Shown here piece after piece: positions 8,143 through 15,687 of a stretch of 64,000 nucleotides of DNA. Every line of letters begins with the position of its first letter. Positions within the stretch are counted from its first letter, which is position 1. This stretch comes from JAJXUB01 sp047974805 (lineage in GTDB: Bacteria; Actinomycetota; Actinomycetes; Actinomycetales; Dermatophilaceae): NCBI GenBank assembly GCA_047974805.1, contig JBKECS010000035.1, positions 1 through 64,000 of the forward strand, read 5' to 3'. The notes under the pieces were generated by a model. The model saw only the letters and a list, made by a program, of their open reading frames with translations, was not told the origin of the DNA and ran no database searches. Both the position numbers and the translations under genes were made by a program.

Positions 8143-9227
8143 GGTGCGTCCTGTGCCGGCATAGCTTCGATGAGCCGGACGACTTCGTGGGCCAGAACTG
8201 TGCCGACCAGGGCCCCGGTCTCGTCGACGACGACGCCGCGCCGGCTCGGGCTGGAGAGCGCGGCATCCAAGATGGCGCGCAGCGAGCTGTCAGCACGGGC
8301 GATGGTTCCCGCCCGGTTGAGGTCCGCATCGGTCACCGGGCCGTGGCAGCGGCCGGCCTCCACCCAACCCATCGGGCAACGTGACTCATCGACGACGAGA
8401 CGCCACGGCCCGGCCCTCCCGTCCAGTTCCTCACCGAGGAGGGTGGTGTGTTCCGGATGGAGGCTCAACCGAGGCGCGGACTGAAACCCCAGGGCCCGGT
8501 AGCCCCTGTCGCGCCCGACGAAATCGGCGACGAAGTCATCCACCGGCCCGGTGAGCAGGTCGTGCGGCGAGGCAACCTGGGCGAGCTGGCCTCCGACGGC
8601 CATGACGGCGACCAAGTCACCGAGTTTGACCGCCTCGTCGATGTCATGTGTGACAAAGACAATCGTCTTGCCCAGTTCGCGTTGCAGCGACAAGAAGAGG
8701 TCCTGCAGTTGCTCGCGGACGATCGGATCGACCGCGCTGAACGGTTCGTCCATGAGCATGACCGGCGGGTCCGCGGCCAACGCCCGAGCCACCCCGACCC
8801 GCTGCTGCTGGCCGCCGGACAGCTGGGCCGGATAGCGCTGGGCCAGGTCCGCGTCCAGCCCGACTCGCTCAAGGAGCTCCATCGCCCGACCGCGGGCCCG
8901 GGCCTCATCCCAGCCGAGCAAGCGGGGCACCGTGGCGATGTTGTCGAGCACGGTGCGATGCGGGAAGAGCCCCGCGTGCTGGATGACGTAGCCGATGCCC
9001 CGGCGCAACTCCGCCCGCTTCATCCGCAACGTGTCGATCCCGTCGATGCTGATGCTGCCCCGAGTCGGGTCGATCATCCGGTTGACCATCCGCAGGGTCG
9101 TCGTCTTCCCGCAACCAGAAGGCCCGACCAGGACGGTGATCTGTCCGGTCGGGATGGTCAAGGTGAGGTTGTCCACCGCCACGGCGCCCCCGGGATAGGC
9201 CTTGGTCACGCCGTCGAACCGGATCAT
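8139..9227 (-). CDS. Osmoprotectant ABC importer, ATPase
   Basis: The 362-residue ATPase energises betaine/choline uptake. Walker A is GPSGCGKTT (residues 35-43), the signature is LSGGQQQRVGVARALA, and Walker B is VMLMDEPFSAVD, followed by the switch histidine in FVTHDIDEAV. The C-terminal part (about 250-362) looks like a degenerate pair of CBS domains, which in OpuA and OpuC sense ionic strength; here the first is poorly conserved. Start ATG at 9227 (MIRFDGVTKAYP) has AAGGAC upstream; an upstream extension is not conserved. It is the first gene of the operon. Confidence 0.93.
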   Translation of the reverse strand: MIRFDGVTKAYPGGAVAVDNLTLTIPTGQITVLVGPSGCGKTTTLRMVNRMIDPTRGSISIDGIDTLRMKRAELRRGIGYVIQHAGLFPHRTVLDNIATVPRLLGWDEARARGRAMELLERVGLDADLAQRYPAQLSGGQQQRVGVARALAADPPVMLMDEPFSAVDPIVREQLQDLFLSLQRELGKTIVFVTHDIDEAVKLGDLVAVMAVGGQLAQVASPHDLLTGPVDDFVADFVGRDRGYRALGFQSAPRLSLHPEHTTLLGEELDGRAGPWRLVVDESRCPMGWVEAGRCHGPVTDADLNRAGTIARADSSLRAILDAALSSPSRRGVVVDETGALVGTVLAHEVVRLIEAMPAQDAP

Positions 9228-9283
9228 GGTCGTCCTTGCTGCCAGGGCGGCTGGGAGGTCAGGGCTCACCCCAACCTAACAAG

Positions 9284-9631
9284 TCAGGTCGCGGCGATGT
9301 CCTGATCAGTGGCGGCGACCTCGTCGATGACCCATTGGGCATACTCCGGGGTGACCCGCAGGATTGGCAGCGCAACAATCTCGGGCAGGTCATAGGTGTG
9401 CAGGGCGGTGACCTTGGCGGACAGCGCCTCGAAGGCGGCGTCCAGCGTCTTGACGGTGAGCAGGTATTCGCGGTTGGTCTGCAGCTCATCACGCCAGTGG
9501 AAGACGCTGAGCATGGGCCCGAGGATCTGGACGCAGGCTGCCAACCGCGCCTGAACCAGCTCAGTAGCGATCAGCTGGGCAAGTTCCGGATCCGGCACCG
9601 TGATGTGCACTTCGACCACAGAGGCTGACAT
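9284..9631 (-). CDS. cutA: CutA1-type divalent cation tolerance protein
   Basis: The 115-residue protein has the whole CutA1 fold: an opening beta strand VVEVHITVPDPELAQLIA, the AACVQILGPMLSVFHW segment and EYLLTVKT. CutA1 proteins form very stable trimers and have been linked to copper tolerance in Escherichia coli, though their general role is unsettled. It starts directly after the dcd stop (TAA at 9632-9634), so it is translated from the dcd transcript. There is a 56-base gap to the importer operon. Confidence 0.93.
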   Translation of the reverse strand: MSASVVEVHITVPDPELAQLIATELVQARLAACVQILGPMLSVFHWRDELQTNREYLLTVKTLDAAFEALSAKVTALHTYDLPEIVALPILRVTPEYAQWVIDEVAATDQDIAAT

Positions 9632-10207
9632 TTAGACGTCCGCTCTATGGAAGTTCTGAAAGCTTCGGCTCGCCGTCGGTCCACGTTGACCCTGATAGTG
9701 GGACCCGTGTGCCGAGCTTCCGTAGGGGTTCTCGGCGGCGCTGCTGAGTTGGAAGAAGGCGAGCTGGCCAATCTTCATCCCCGGCCACAGCATGATCGGC
9801 AGCGTGGCCACGTTCGACAGCTCCAAAGTCACATGCCCGCAGAACCCGGGGTCGACGAACCCGGCAGTGGCATGGGTGAGCAGCCCCAACCGGCCCAGCG
9901 ATGATTTGCCCTCGACCCGCGCGGCCACGTTGTCGGGCAGGGTGATCTGTTCGTAGGTGCTGCCGAGGACAAACTCTCCAGGATGAAGAACAAAGCCCTC
10001 AGCCGGGTCGACCTCGACGATCCGGGTGAGGTCGCTCTGGTCAAGGCTGGGGTCGATCACCGCATACTTATGGTTGTCGAATAGTCGGAAGTACTTGTCC
10101 AGGCGGATATCGACGCTGCTGGGTTGGATCATCTGTGGATCCCAGGGATCCAGCACCACCCGTCCCGCGTCGACCTGGGCACGGATATCCCGATCGGAGA
10201 GAAGCAC
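9632..10207 (-). CDS. dcd: dCTP deaminase, probably bifunctional (dUMP-forming)
   Basis: The 191-residue enzyme converts dCTP to dUTP and, in the mycobacterial type, on to dUMP for thymidylate synthesis. The active-site stretch GKSSLGRLGLLTHATAGF and the following VDPGFCGHVTLELSNVA follow the bifunctional Mycobacterium tuberculosis enzyme more closely than the E. coli one. The GTG start at 10207 has no Shine-Dalgarno sequence. A TAGCCT hexamer ends 6 bases upstream, so the message is probably leaderless. cutA abuts its stop codon. Confidence 0.95.
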   Translation of the reverse strand: MLLSDRDIRAQVDAGRVVLDPWDPQMIQPSSVDIRLDKYFRLFDNHKYAVIDPSLDQSDLTRIVEVDPAEGFVLHPGEFVLGSTYEQITLPDNVAARVEGKSSLGRLGLLTHATAGFVDPGFCGHVTLELSNVATLPIMLWPGMKIGQLAFFQLSSAAENPYGSSAHGSHYQGQRGPTASRSFQNFHRADV

Positions 10208-10219
10208 GGGGTCAGGCTA
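10208..10219 (-). promoter_or_regulatory. Leaderless promoter of dcd
   Basis: On the minus strand TAGCCT (10214-10219) is followed by GACCCC and then the GTG start. The -10 box is 6 bases from the start codon, so transcription should begin on the start codon itself. There is no ribosome binding site. Confidence 0.65.
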
Positions 10220-10351
10220 CCCAGGGCGGTGCCTGCCGGGCCACACGACGACGAGCCGGGCGCGGCCCAGAGCCCCGTGCGTGGCGCGTGTTGTTGTCGG
10301 CTACACTGCCTAACCGCGCTCATCATCGGTGTTTCCACCGCTCGGGCGCCT

Positions 10352-10425
10352 GCCGATGTAGCTCAATGGTAGAGCGCCAGCTTCCCAAGCTGGACACGCG
10401 GGTTCGATTCCCGTCATCGGCTCCA
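10352..10425 (+). tRNA. tRNA-Gly (anticodon CCC)
   Basis: The acceptor GCCGATG (10352-10358) pairs with CATCGGC (10415-10421). The anticodon arm CCAGC-TTCCCAA-GCTGG gives CCC, and the T arm is GCGGG-TTCGATT-CCCGT. The discriminator is T at 10422 and CCA is encoded at 10423-10425. A TACACT hexamer at 10302-10307 is a possible -10 box. Confidence 0.96.
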
Positions 10426-10726
10426 AAAGGCGGTAAGCCGGCGAATCGTGATGTGGCGACGCCGCCCTGTTGCCCCTGGATTCCCAGCGCACCAGGAACC
10501 CTGGCGTGGCATTGTGGCGCCCCTCCCCTCTTCCAACACAATCAGTCCACCATGCCCTCCTTGCGTTTGTTACTGACCGGTAGCATGATGGAGTCAAGGC
10601 CACGAACACACCGGTGTCGGCACGATCCCGCCGAAGACCGAGCGCTTGCCGCGACTTTCGAGCCGACACGGAAACACCGCAGCCGTGGTCCCGAGTTTTT
10701 CACGACAGCACGAAGGAGGCACCGTC
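10426..10726 (+). promoter_or_regulatory. Upstream region of acyl-CoA dehydrogenase with candidate operator
   Basis: The 301 bases hold no gene. TTGCGT (10561-10566) and CATGAT (10584-10589) are spaced 17 apart and could be a promoter. Between them lies GTTACTGACCGGTAGC (10569-10584), an imperfect palindrome of the kind bound by TetR-family regulators of fatty acid genes. The ribosome binding site AAGGAGG is at 10713-10719. The leader would be about 130 bases. Confidence 0.45.
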
Positions 10727-12595
10727 ATGGGCCACGACAAGAGCAACCTGCGCGACCTGGAGTTCAACCTCTTCGAGGTGCTCGGCCGCGGGGAGATCCT
10801 CGGCCAGGGCGTTTATGCCGACGTGGACAGCGACACCGCCAAGGACATGCTCCAGGGCGTCGCACACCTGGCCGAAAACGAGCTGGCTGACTCTTTCGCC
10901 GACGCCGACCGCCATCCGCCCGTGTACGACCCGCAGACCCAAGCGGTCACCATGCCCGCGTCCTTCAGGAAGTCCTTCGACGCCTACCGAGAGTCCGGGT
11001 TCTGGGCAGTCGACCTGCCGGCCGGCCTCGACGGTCAAGTCGTCCCGGCCAGCCTGCGCTCGGCGATGAATGAGCTCATCCTCGGCTCCAACCCCGCGCT
11101 CGGGCTGTTCGCGGCGTCCTATTCCTTCGCCCACTTGCTCTATCGGCTCGGCACCCCGGATCAGCAAAAGCTCGCCCGGTGGATTGTCCACAACGGATGG
11201 CACTGCACCATGGTGCTCACCGAGCCGGACGCCGGCTCCGATGTCGGCGCCGGCCGTACCAAGGCACACGACAACGGCGACGGGACGTGGACGGTCACCG
11301 GAGTCAAGCGGTTCATCACCTCCGCCGAGTCCGACCTGGTCGACAACGTCGTCCACCTCGTCCTCGCCCGCCCCGAAGGAGCCGGGCCGGGCACCAAGGG
11401 CCTGTCCCTGTTCATCATCCCCAAGTACACCGTCGACCTGGAGACCGGTGAGCTCGGGGAGCGCAACGGGGCATACGTGACCAATGTCGAGAAGAAGATG
11501 GGCTTAAAGGCCAGCACCACGTGCGAAGTCACCTTCGGCGGAGAGCAGCCGGCCATCGGCACCCTGCTCGGGGATGTCCATGACGGCATCGCCCAGATGT
11601 TCAAGGTCATCGAGAACGCCCGCATGATGGTCGGCACCAAGGCCATCGCCACCTTGTCCACCGGCTACCTCAACGCCCTGGAGTATGCCAAGACTCGAGT
11701 CCAGGGACCGGACCTGACCCAGCAAACCGACAAGACGGCGCCGCGCGTCACCATCACCCATCACCCTGACGTGCGCCGCTCGCTCATGCTGCAAAAGGCG
11801 TATGCGGAGGGGTTGCGCGCGTTGGTGCTCTACACCGCCTCCATGCAGGACACCGTGGAGGCCGATGATGTGGCCCGCGGCGGCGCCGGTGAACCTAGTC
11901 CGGAGGCAGCCCTAGCCGCCAAGGTCAACGACCTGCTGCTGCCGATCGTCAAGGGGCTTGGGTCGGAGCGGGCCTGGGTCTTGCTGGGCACCGAGTCGCT
12001 GCAAACGTTCGGCGGTTCCGGCTTCCTCCAGGACTACCCCATCGAGCAGTACGTCCGCGACGCCAAGATCGACACGCTCTATGAGGGCACCACGGCCATC
12101 CAGGGCATGGACTTCTTCTTCCGCAAGATCGTCCGGGACCAGGGCCAGTCCCTCGGCCACATCGCGGCACAGATCCAGCAGCTCAGCAAGGACACCGGCG
12201 CTCAAGGCGGTGCGTTCGACATCGAGCGCGGCCTGCTCGCCCAGGGTTTAGAAGATGTCCAGGGGATCCTCGGCACGATGGTCGAATCCCTCATGTCGGC
12301 TGATCCGCGCGCGCATGGCGACATCCGCAACGTCTACAAGGTCGGGCAGAACACCACTCGGTTGTTGTTGTCCGCCGGCGACCTCGTCGTCGGCTGGCTG
12401 CTGCTGCGTCAGGCCACGATCGCGCACGAAGCTCTGGTTGCCGGGGCGAGCGGCACAGACAAGGACTTCTACACCGGCAAGATTGCCGCCGCGAAGTTCT
12501 ATGCACGACAGGTCCTGCCCAAGATTGCGGCGGAGCGGGCCATGGCCGAGGCGACCGACAACGACCTGATGGACGTACCGGAAGAAGCCTTCTAG
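10727..12595 (+). CDS. Acyl-CoA dehydrogenase, long FadE5-like type
   Basis: The flavoenzyme oxidises acyl-CoA to enoyl-CoA and reduces ETF. At 622 residues it is the long class with an extra C-terminal domain, like mycobacterial FadE5. The central beta domain carries HCTMVLTEPDAGSDVGAG and VKRFITSAE; the catalytic loop is seen as DAKIDTLYEGTTAIQGMDFF. The C-terminal part (about 480-622) matches the extra helical domain of this class. The start is ATG at 10727 with AAGGAGG 7 bases upstream. It is a single-gene unit ending at a strong hairpin. Electrons would go through ETF to EtfD encoded at 3500-5710. Substrate length is not evident. Confidence 0.92.
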   Translation: MGHDKSNLRDLEFNLFEVLGRGEILGQGVYADVDSDTAKDMLQGVAHLAENELADSFADADRHPPVYDPQTQAVTMPASFRKSFDAYRESGFWAVDLPAGLDGQVVPASLRSAMNELILGSNPALGLFAASYSFAHLLYRLGTPDQQKLARWIVHNGWHCTMVLTEPDAGSDVGAGRTKAHDNGDGTWTVTGVKRFITSAESDLVDNVVHLVLARPEGAGPGTKGLSLFIIPKYTVDLETGELGERNGAYVTNVEKKMGLKASTTCEVTFGGEQPAIGTLLGDVHDGIAQMFKVIENARMMVGTKAIATLSTGYLNALEYAKTRVQGPDLTQQTDKTAPRVTITHHPDVRRSLMLQKAYAEGLRALVLYTASMQDTVEADDVARGGAGEPSPEAALAAKVNDLLLPIVKGLGSERAWVLLGTESLQTFGGSGFLQDYPIEQYVRDAKIDTLYEGTTAIQGMDFFFRKIVRDQGQSLGHIAAQIQQLSKDTGAQGGAFDIERGLLAQGLEDVQGILGTMVESLMSADPRAHGDIRNVYKVGQNTTRLLLSAGDLVVGWLLLRQATIAHEALVAGASGTDKDFYTGKIAAAKFYARQVLPKIAAERAMAEATDNDLMDVPEEAF

Positions 12596-12620
12596 GAGGC
12601 TGACCGGCGCCCCATCTCCG

Positions 12621-12660
12621 CCCCACCCGGAGTCACCTCGTCACCTGACTTCGGGTGGGG
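12621..12660 (+). terminator. Terminator of acyl-CoA dehydrogenase
   Basis: CCCCACCCGGAGTC and GACTTCGGGTGGGG form a 14-pair stem with one G-T pair and a 12-base loop, 25 bases past the stop. No T run follows, as is common in actinobacteria. Confidence 0.8.
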
Positions 12661-12810
12661 CGACCAGCGACCCTCCCCTCCTGCCTCATCACCCCCGCGG
12701 TCAGGCCCCAAGCACCAGGCGCCCCGGTGTCCAATCACCCGCACGGTCAAGTCAGCAGCCGTTGTCGGTGGCCGCCGATAGCGTTGCGGCATAGGGGAAA
12801 GGGGGTAGTC

Positions 12811-14235
12811 GTGTCCCAGGGATCGGTGTCGCTGATGCAGCGTCGAGCGGCCCTTCACGCTGCCCGTCTTGCTCTGGCGGACCTGACGGGTGTGCTGTGG
12901 CAGGCCGCTGGCGAGGAGTTGGGTAGCTTGCTCACCGAGATCGACACGATGGCGGCCCTTGCTGGCGGTGCTCGGGTCGCGGTAGCCGCCGAGGCCGTCA
13001 GCCGCGGAGAGGTCGCGTCCTCCCAGGCAGGCTCGACCACCGCATGGGTGCGGCAATTCGCTCCGTCTCTGGCAGGCGAAGGATGCGGGCTCGTCGCGCG
13101 TGCCGTCGAACGGTTCACCAAGCCGGCCAACGCAGCTGTGCAAGCCGCAACCTACGCCGGCGAAGTCAGAGTTCCGGCCGCCGTGACGGTTATGGATGAG
13201 TTCGATCGGTTATCCGGCCTGCTCGTCGAAGGCGCCGAGGACGCTGTCCTGGAGGGTCTGCTCACCTTAGCCGCACGGCAGGGGCGCCGCGGTGTGCGCC
13301 AGCTTCGTCCGGCCATGTTGGCCCGGTACGGGCGGACCGAGCAGATGGAGCGGGAAGCTGATCTCGCCCGCAAACATCTGGAGCTCACCAACGCGTTCGG
13401 GATCGGTGGCGGACTGTGGCGATATGAGCTGACTGCCGACACCGAGAGCAAAGCAATCCTCGGGGCGGGCCTGGACACCTTGGCTGCACCCCGACCTGGC
13501 CCCCACGGCGAGCCGGACACGCGATCGGTCGGGCATCGCCGGGGTCTGGCGCTGATCGACCTCATCCGGCGTGCGACCTCGACACGGACGTCGGCATCTC
13601 CGGCCGCCGGGATGAAGACGACGCTCGTGGTCACCATGGGTTTGGAAGATCTGCGCGCGCAGCTGCAAGTTCGCGGTATGCAGCGGGCGCGCGGTATGCA
13701 GCGGGATACGGAGGGCGCCCCGGTGGCTCGGGTTTCGACAGTGACTGCCGGCCCAGACGCCGACGATGACGTCGGTTCAACTGCTGGTCGCAGTACCGCG
13801 CCCGGCACGGGCTGCGGCGCGGGGGTAGTGACCGGCACCGTCAGTTCCGGCGACCTGCTGACACCAGATGCCGTGCGGCGACTGGCCTGCGACGCCCAGA
13901 TAATCCCCGCCGTTCTCGGCCTGGACGGCGAGGTCGTCGACGTGGGCCGGACCGCACGACTGGTGACGGTGGGCTTGCTCAAGCAGCTGTGGATTCGAGA
14001 CGGGAGCTGCAGCTTCCCCGGGTGTGCCACGCCGGCAGCTTGGTGCGACGCCCATCATGTCCGGCATTGGGCAGATGGCGGACGAACAACGTCGAGCAAT
14101 CTCACCCTCCTGTGCGGGCGCCATCACACCGTCGTGCATCGAGACCGGCTCACCGCGGTCGTGACCGCTGAAGGCGTTGAGTGGAACCAAGTGCCGGGTT
14201 CATACGACAGAGCACACTCGGAGGTCCCACCATGA
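12811..14235 (+). CDS. DUF222/HNH endonuclease (13E12 repeat family)
   Basis: A 474-residue protein of the multicopy actinobacterial 13E12 family. The long N-terminal DUF222 region (about 20-330) precedes a C-terminal HNH module with CSFPGC, CDAHHVRHWADGG and LLCGRHH. These give the zinc-binding cysteines and catalytic histidines. The start is GTG at 12811, after AAAGGGGG. A near-perfect 18-base direct repeat at about 13673-13705 encodes RGMQRA/RGMQRD, in a variable linker. The biological role of the family is unknown; it is often scattered in many copies per genome, and the gene may be mobile by gene conversion. It is not obviously linked to its neighbours. Confidence 0.9.
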   Translation: MSQGSVSLMQRRAALHAARLALADLTGVLWQAAGEELGSLLTEIDTMAALAGGARVAVAAEAVSRGEVASSQAGSTTAWVRQFAPSLAGEGCGLVARAVERFTKPANAAVQAATYAGEVRVPAAVTVMDEFDRLSGLLVEGAEDAVLEGLLTLAARQGRRGVRQLRPAMLARYGRTEQMEREADLARKHLELTNAFGIGGGLWRYELTADTESKAILGAGLDTLAAPRPGPHGEPDTRSVGHRRGLALIDLIRRATSTRTSASPAAGMKTTLVVTMGLEDLRAQLQVRGMQRARGMQRDTEGAPVARVSTVTAGPDADDDVGSTAGRSTAPGTGCGAGVVTGTVSSGDLLTPDAVRRLACDAQIIPAVLGLDGEVVDVGRTARLVTVGLLKQLWIRDGSCSFPGCATPAAWCDAHHVRHWADGGRTTSSNLTLLCGRHHTVVHRDRLTAVVTAEGVEWNQVPGSYDRAHSEVPP

Positions 14236-14246
14236 CAAACAACTGT

Positions 14247-14278
14247 TGGATCAGGCCGGCGGTGGATCAGGCCGGCGA
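14247..14278. repeat. 16-base tandem repeat
   Basis: TGGATCAGGCCGGCGG is followed by TGGATCAGGCCGGCGA in the gap between the convergent HNH and DUF6458 genes. No function is seen. Confidence 0.75.
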
Positions 14279-14308
14279 CCTAGGACGCCCGAGGTTGGGC
14301 TATGAGTC

Positions 14309-14557
14309 CTAGTCTTGCCCGCGATCGAGCCGCGTCTCCTCGACATGCGTCCCGGTGGCCGGATCCGTTTGGGTGACCCGGGAGGCGCGCACAGCCGACG
14401 GACGCCGGAGCACGAAGCTGATGACGATGGCGACAACGCCGACGACCATGCAGATGACACCGACGGATTGGATGTCGATGCCGCTGACCGATCCGGTGAC
14501 TGCGAACTTCAGGATTGCCCCGACAACGATAAGGAAAAGACCGAGCCCGATATACAT
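14309..14557 (-). CDS. DUF6458-like two-helix membrane protein
   Basis: The 82-residue protein has two hydrophobic helices (about 2-20 and 28-50) joined by a short VSGIDIQSVG loop, then a polar tail. This is the layout of DUF6458 proteins of actinobacteria (GLGLFLIVVGAILKFAV, then VGVICMVVGVV). AGGAG lies just upstream of the ATG. Function is unknown. It is a single gene between two other units. Confidence 0.8.
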   Translation of the reverse strand: MYIGLGLFLIVVGAILKFAVTGSVSGIDIQSVGVICMVVGVVAIVISFVLRRPSAVRASRVTQTDPATGTHVEETRLDRGQD

Positions 14558-14874
14558 GCTGCGCTCCTAACCCCCGCCACCCGTTGGCCGACGGGTAAGC
14601 CGCGTCTGCTGGTACCTCGACCCTAGCCGCCCTGGCCACGGGACGCACCACCTCAAGCCATGCGCACCTGCGCCTGGCTATGACAGGACGACTGGGCAGC
14701 AGGGCAACAGCACGGCGGCGATAGGGCGACTGAGCGACTGGGCAAACGAACAGCGGGGACGAGGGGCAACTGGGCGGCCTGCCCGCGCCAAGTCTGCCCA
14801 CTGAGGGTGGGCGCCGCGTGCGTCTGCCCAGCGACAGTGCCGTGTTCGCCTGCCCAGTGTGGGTGGGCGCCGCG
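14558..14874. repeat. Intergenic region with 45-base direct repeats
   Basis: The 317 bases hold no convincing gene. Two copies of a segment of about 45 bases start at 14793 and 14849 with a period of 56. Both contain GGGTGGGCGCCGCGT (14805-14819 and 14861-14875) and end GTCTGCCCAGCG. Each copy also folds as a small CTGCCCA/TGGGTGGGC hairpin. The second copy includes the stop codon and last codons of the nitrilase gene, so the first looks like a duplication of that gene end. The rest is rich in GGGCAAC/GACTGGGC words. Confidence 0.7.
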
Positions 14875-15681
14875 TCAGTCTGCCCAGCGCCGATCGTTCA
14901 ACACGGGGAATTCTTCCCTGATCAGCGCGACCCTGTTGAGATCGACCTCCACGGTGAGCACCTCCTCGGCCTCACCCGCTTCGGCTAGGACTTCGCCATC
15001 GGGGGCGACAACTTGGCTGCGTCCACCCATGGTGGTGTTCGCGTGCGTACCGGCTGTGTTGGCCGCAATGAGGAAGCACTGGTTCTCCATGGCCCGTGCC
15101 CGCCCGAGCAGGCTCCAGTGCTCCACCCGGGCCGCAGGCCATGCTGCGGGCACAAGAAAGACCGTGGCACCGGCATCCAACTGGGCCCGATAAAGCTCCG
15201 GAAAGCGCAAGTCATAACACGTGGACAACGACAGCGTTGCCGCCTCCTGGCCGTCATCGACCTCGATCAGCGACAGCGTGTCCCCAGCCTCCATAAGGAC
15301 CGGCTCGCCCGCGCCGAACCCGAACCGGTGCACCTTTTGATACGTAGCCACCAGTTCCCCGTCCGCGGCGAATATCAGCGATGTGTTGGCCAGGTCCCGA
15401 CCCTCGGCCCCGGGCTGGGCCAGCCGCTCGACCATGGACCCGGCGTGGAGCAGCACCCCGGCGTCTTGGGCAGCAGCGGCCATGGCCTGGGCAATCGGCC
15501 CGTCCAGCGGTTCCGCTCGCTCCTGCCATTGTCGATAGCCAAATCCGGTCGCCGACCAGAGCTCGGGCAGGATGACCAAGTCTGCCTCCGCCTGGGCCCG
15601 AACAAGGTCGGCAGCGCGAGCGACCCGGTCGGGCATGGACTCGTCGTCTCCATAGGCGAGCTGGATCACGGCAACGCGCAT
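14875..15681 (-). CDS. Carbon-nitrogen hydrolase (nitrilase superfamily)
   Basis: The 268-residue enzyme carries the full Glu-Lys-Cys triad: Glu40 in ILPELW, Lys116 in TYQKVHRFGFGAGE and Cys155 in LSTCYDLRFPELYR. These contexts match the omega-amidase/Nit2-like branch, which hydrolyses small amides such as 2-oxoglutaramate or deaminated glutathione; the true substrate is not set by sequence. ATG at 15681 follows the CopD-CtaG stop by 6 bases, so both are probably cotranscribed. A duplication of the gene end lies just downstream. Confidence 0.88.
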   Translation of the reverse strand: MRVAVIQLAYGDDESMPDRVARAADLVRAQAEADLVILPELWSATGFGYRQWQERAEPLDGPIAQAMAAAAQDAGVLLHAGSMVERLAQPGAEGRDLANTSLIFAADGELVATYQKVHRFGFGAGEPVLMEAGDTLSLIEVDDGQEAATLSLSTCYDLRFPELYRAQLDAGATVFLVPAAWPAARVEHWSLLGRARAMENQCFLIAANTAGTHANTTMGGRSQVVAPDGEVLAEAGEAEEVLTVEVDLNRVALIREEFPVLNDRRWAD

Positions 15682-15687
15682 ACCCGA

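Noticed and set aside
12811..14235. Homing or restriction endonuclease tied to defence
   Set aside because: The DUF222/HNH layout is the scattered 13E12 family; no methyltransferase or defence partner adjoins it.
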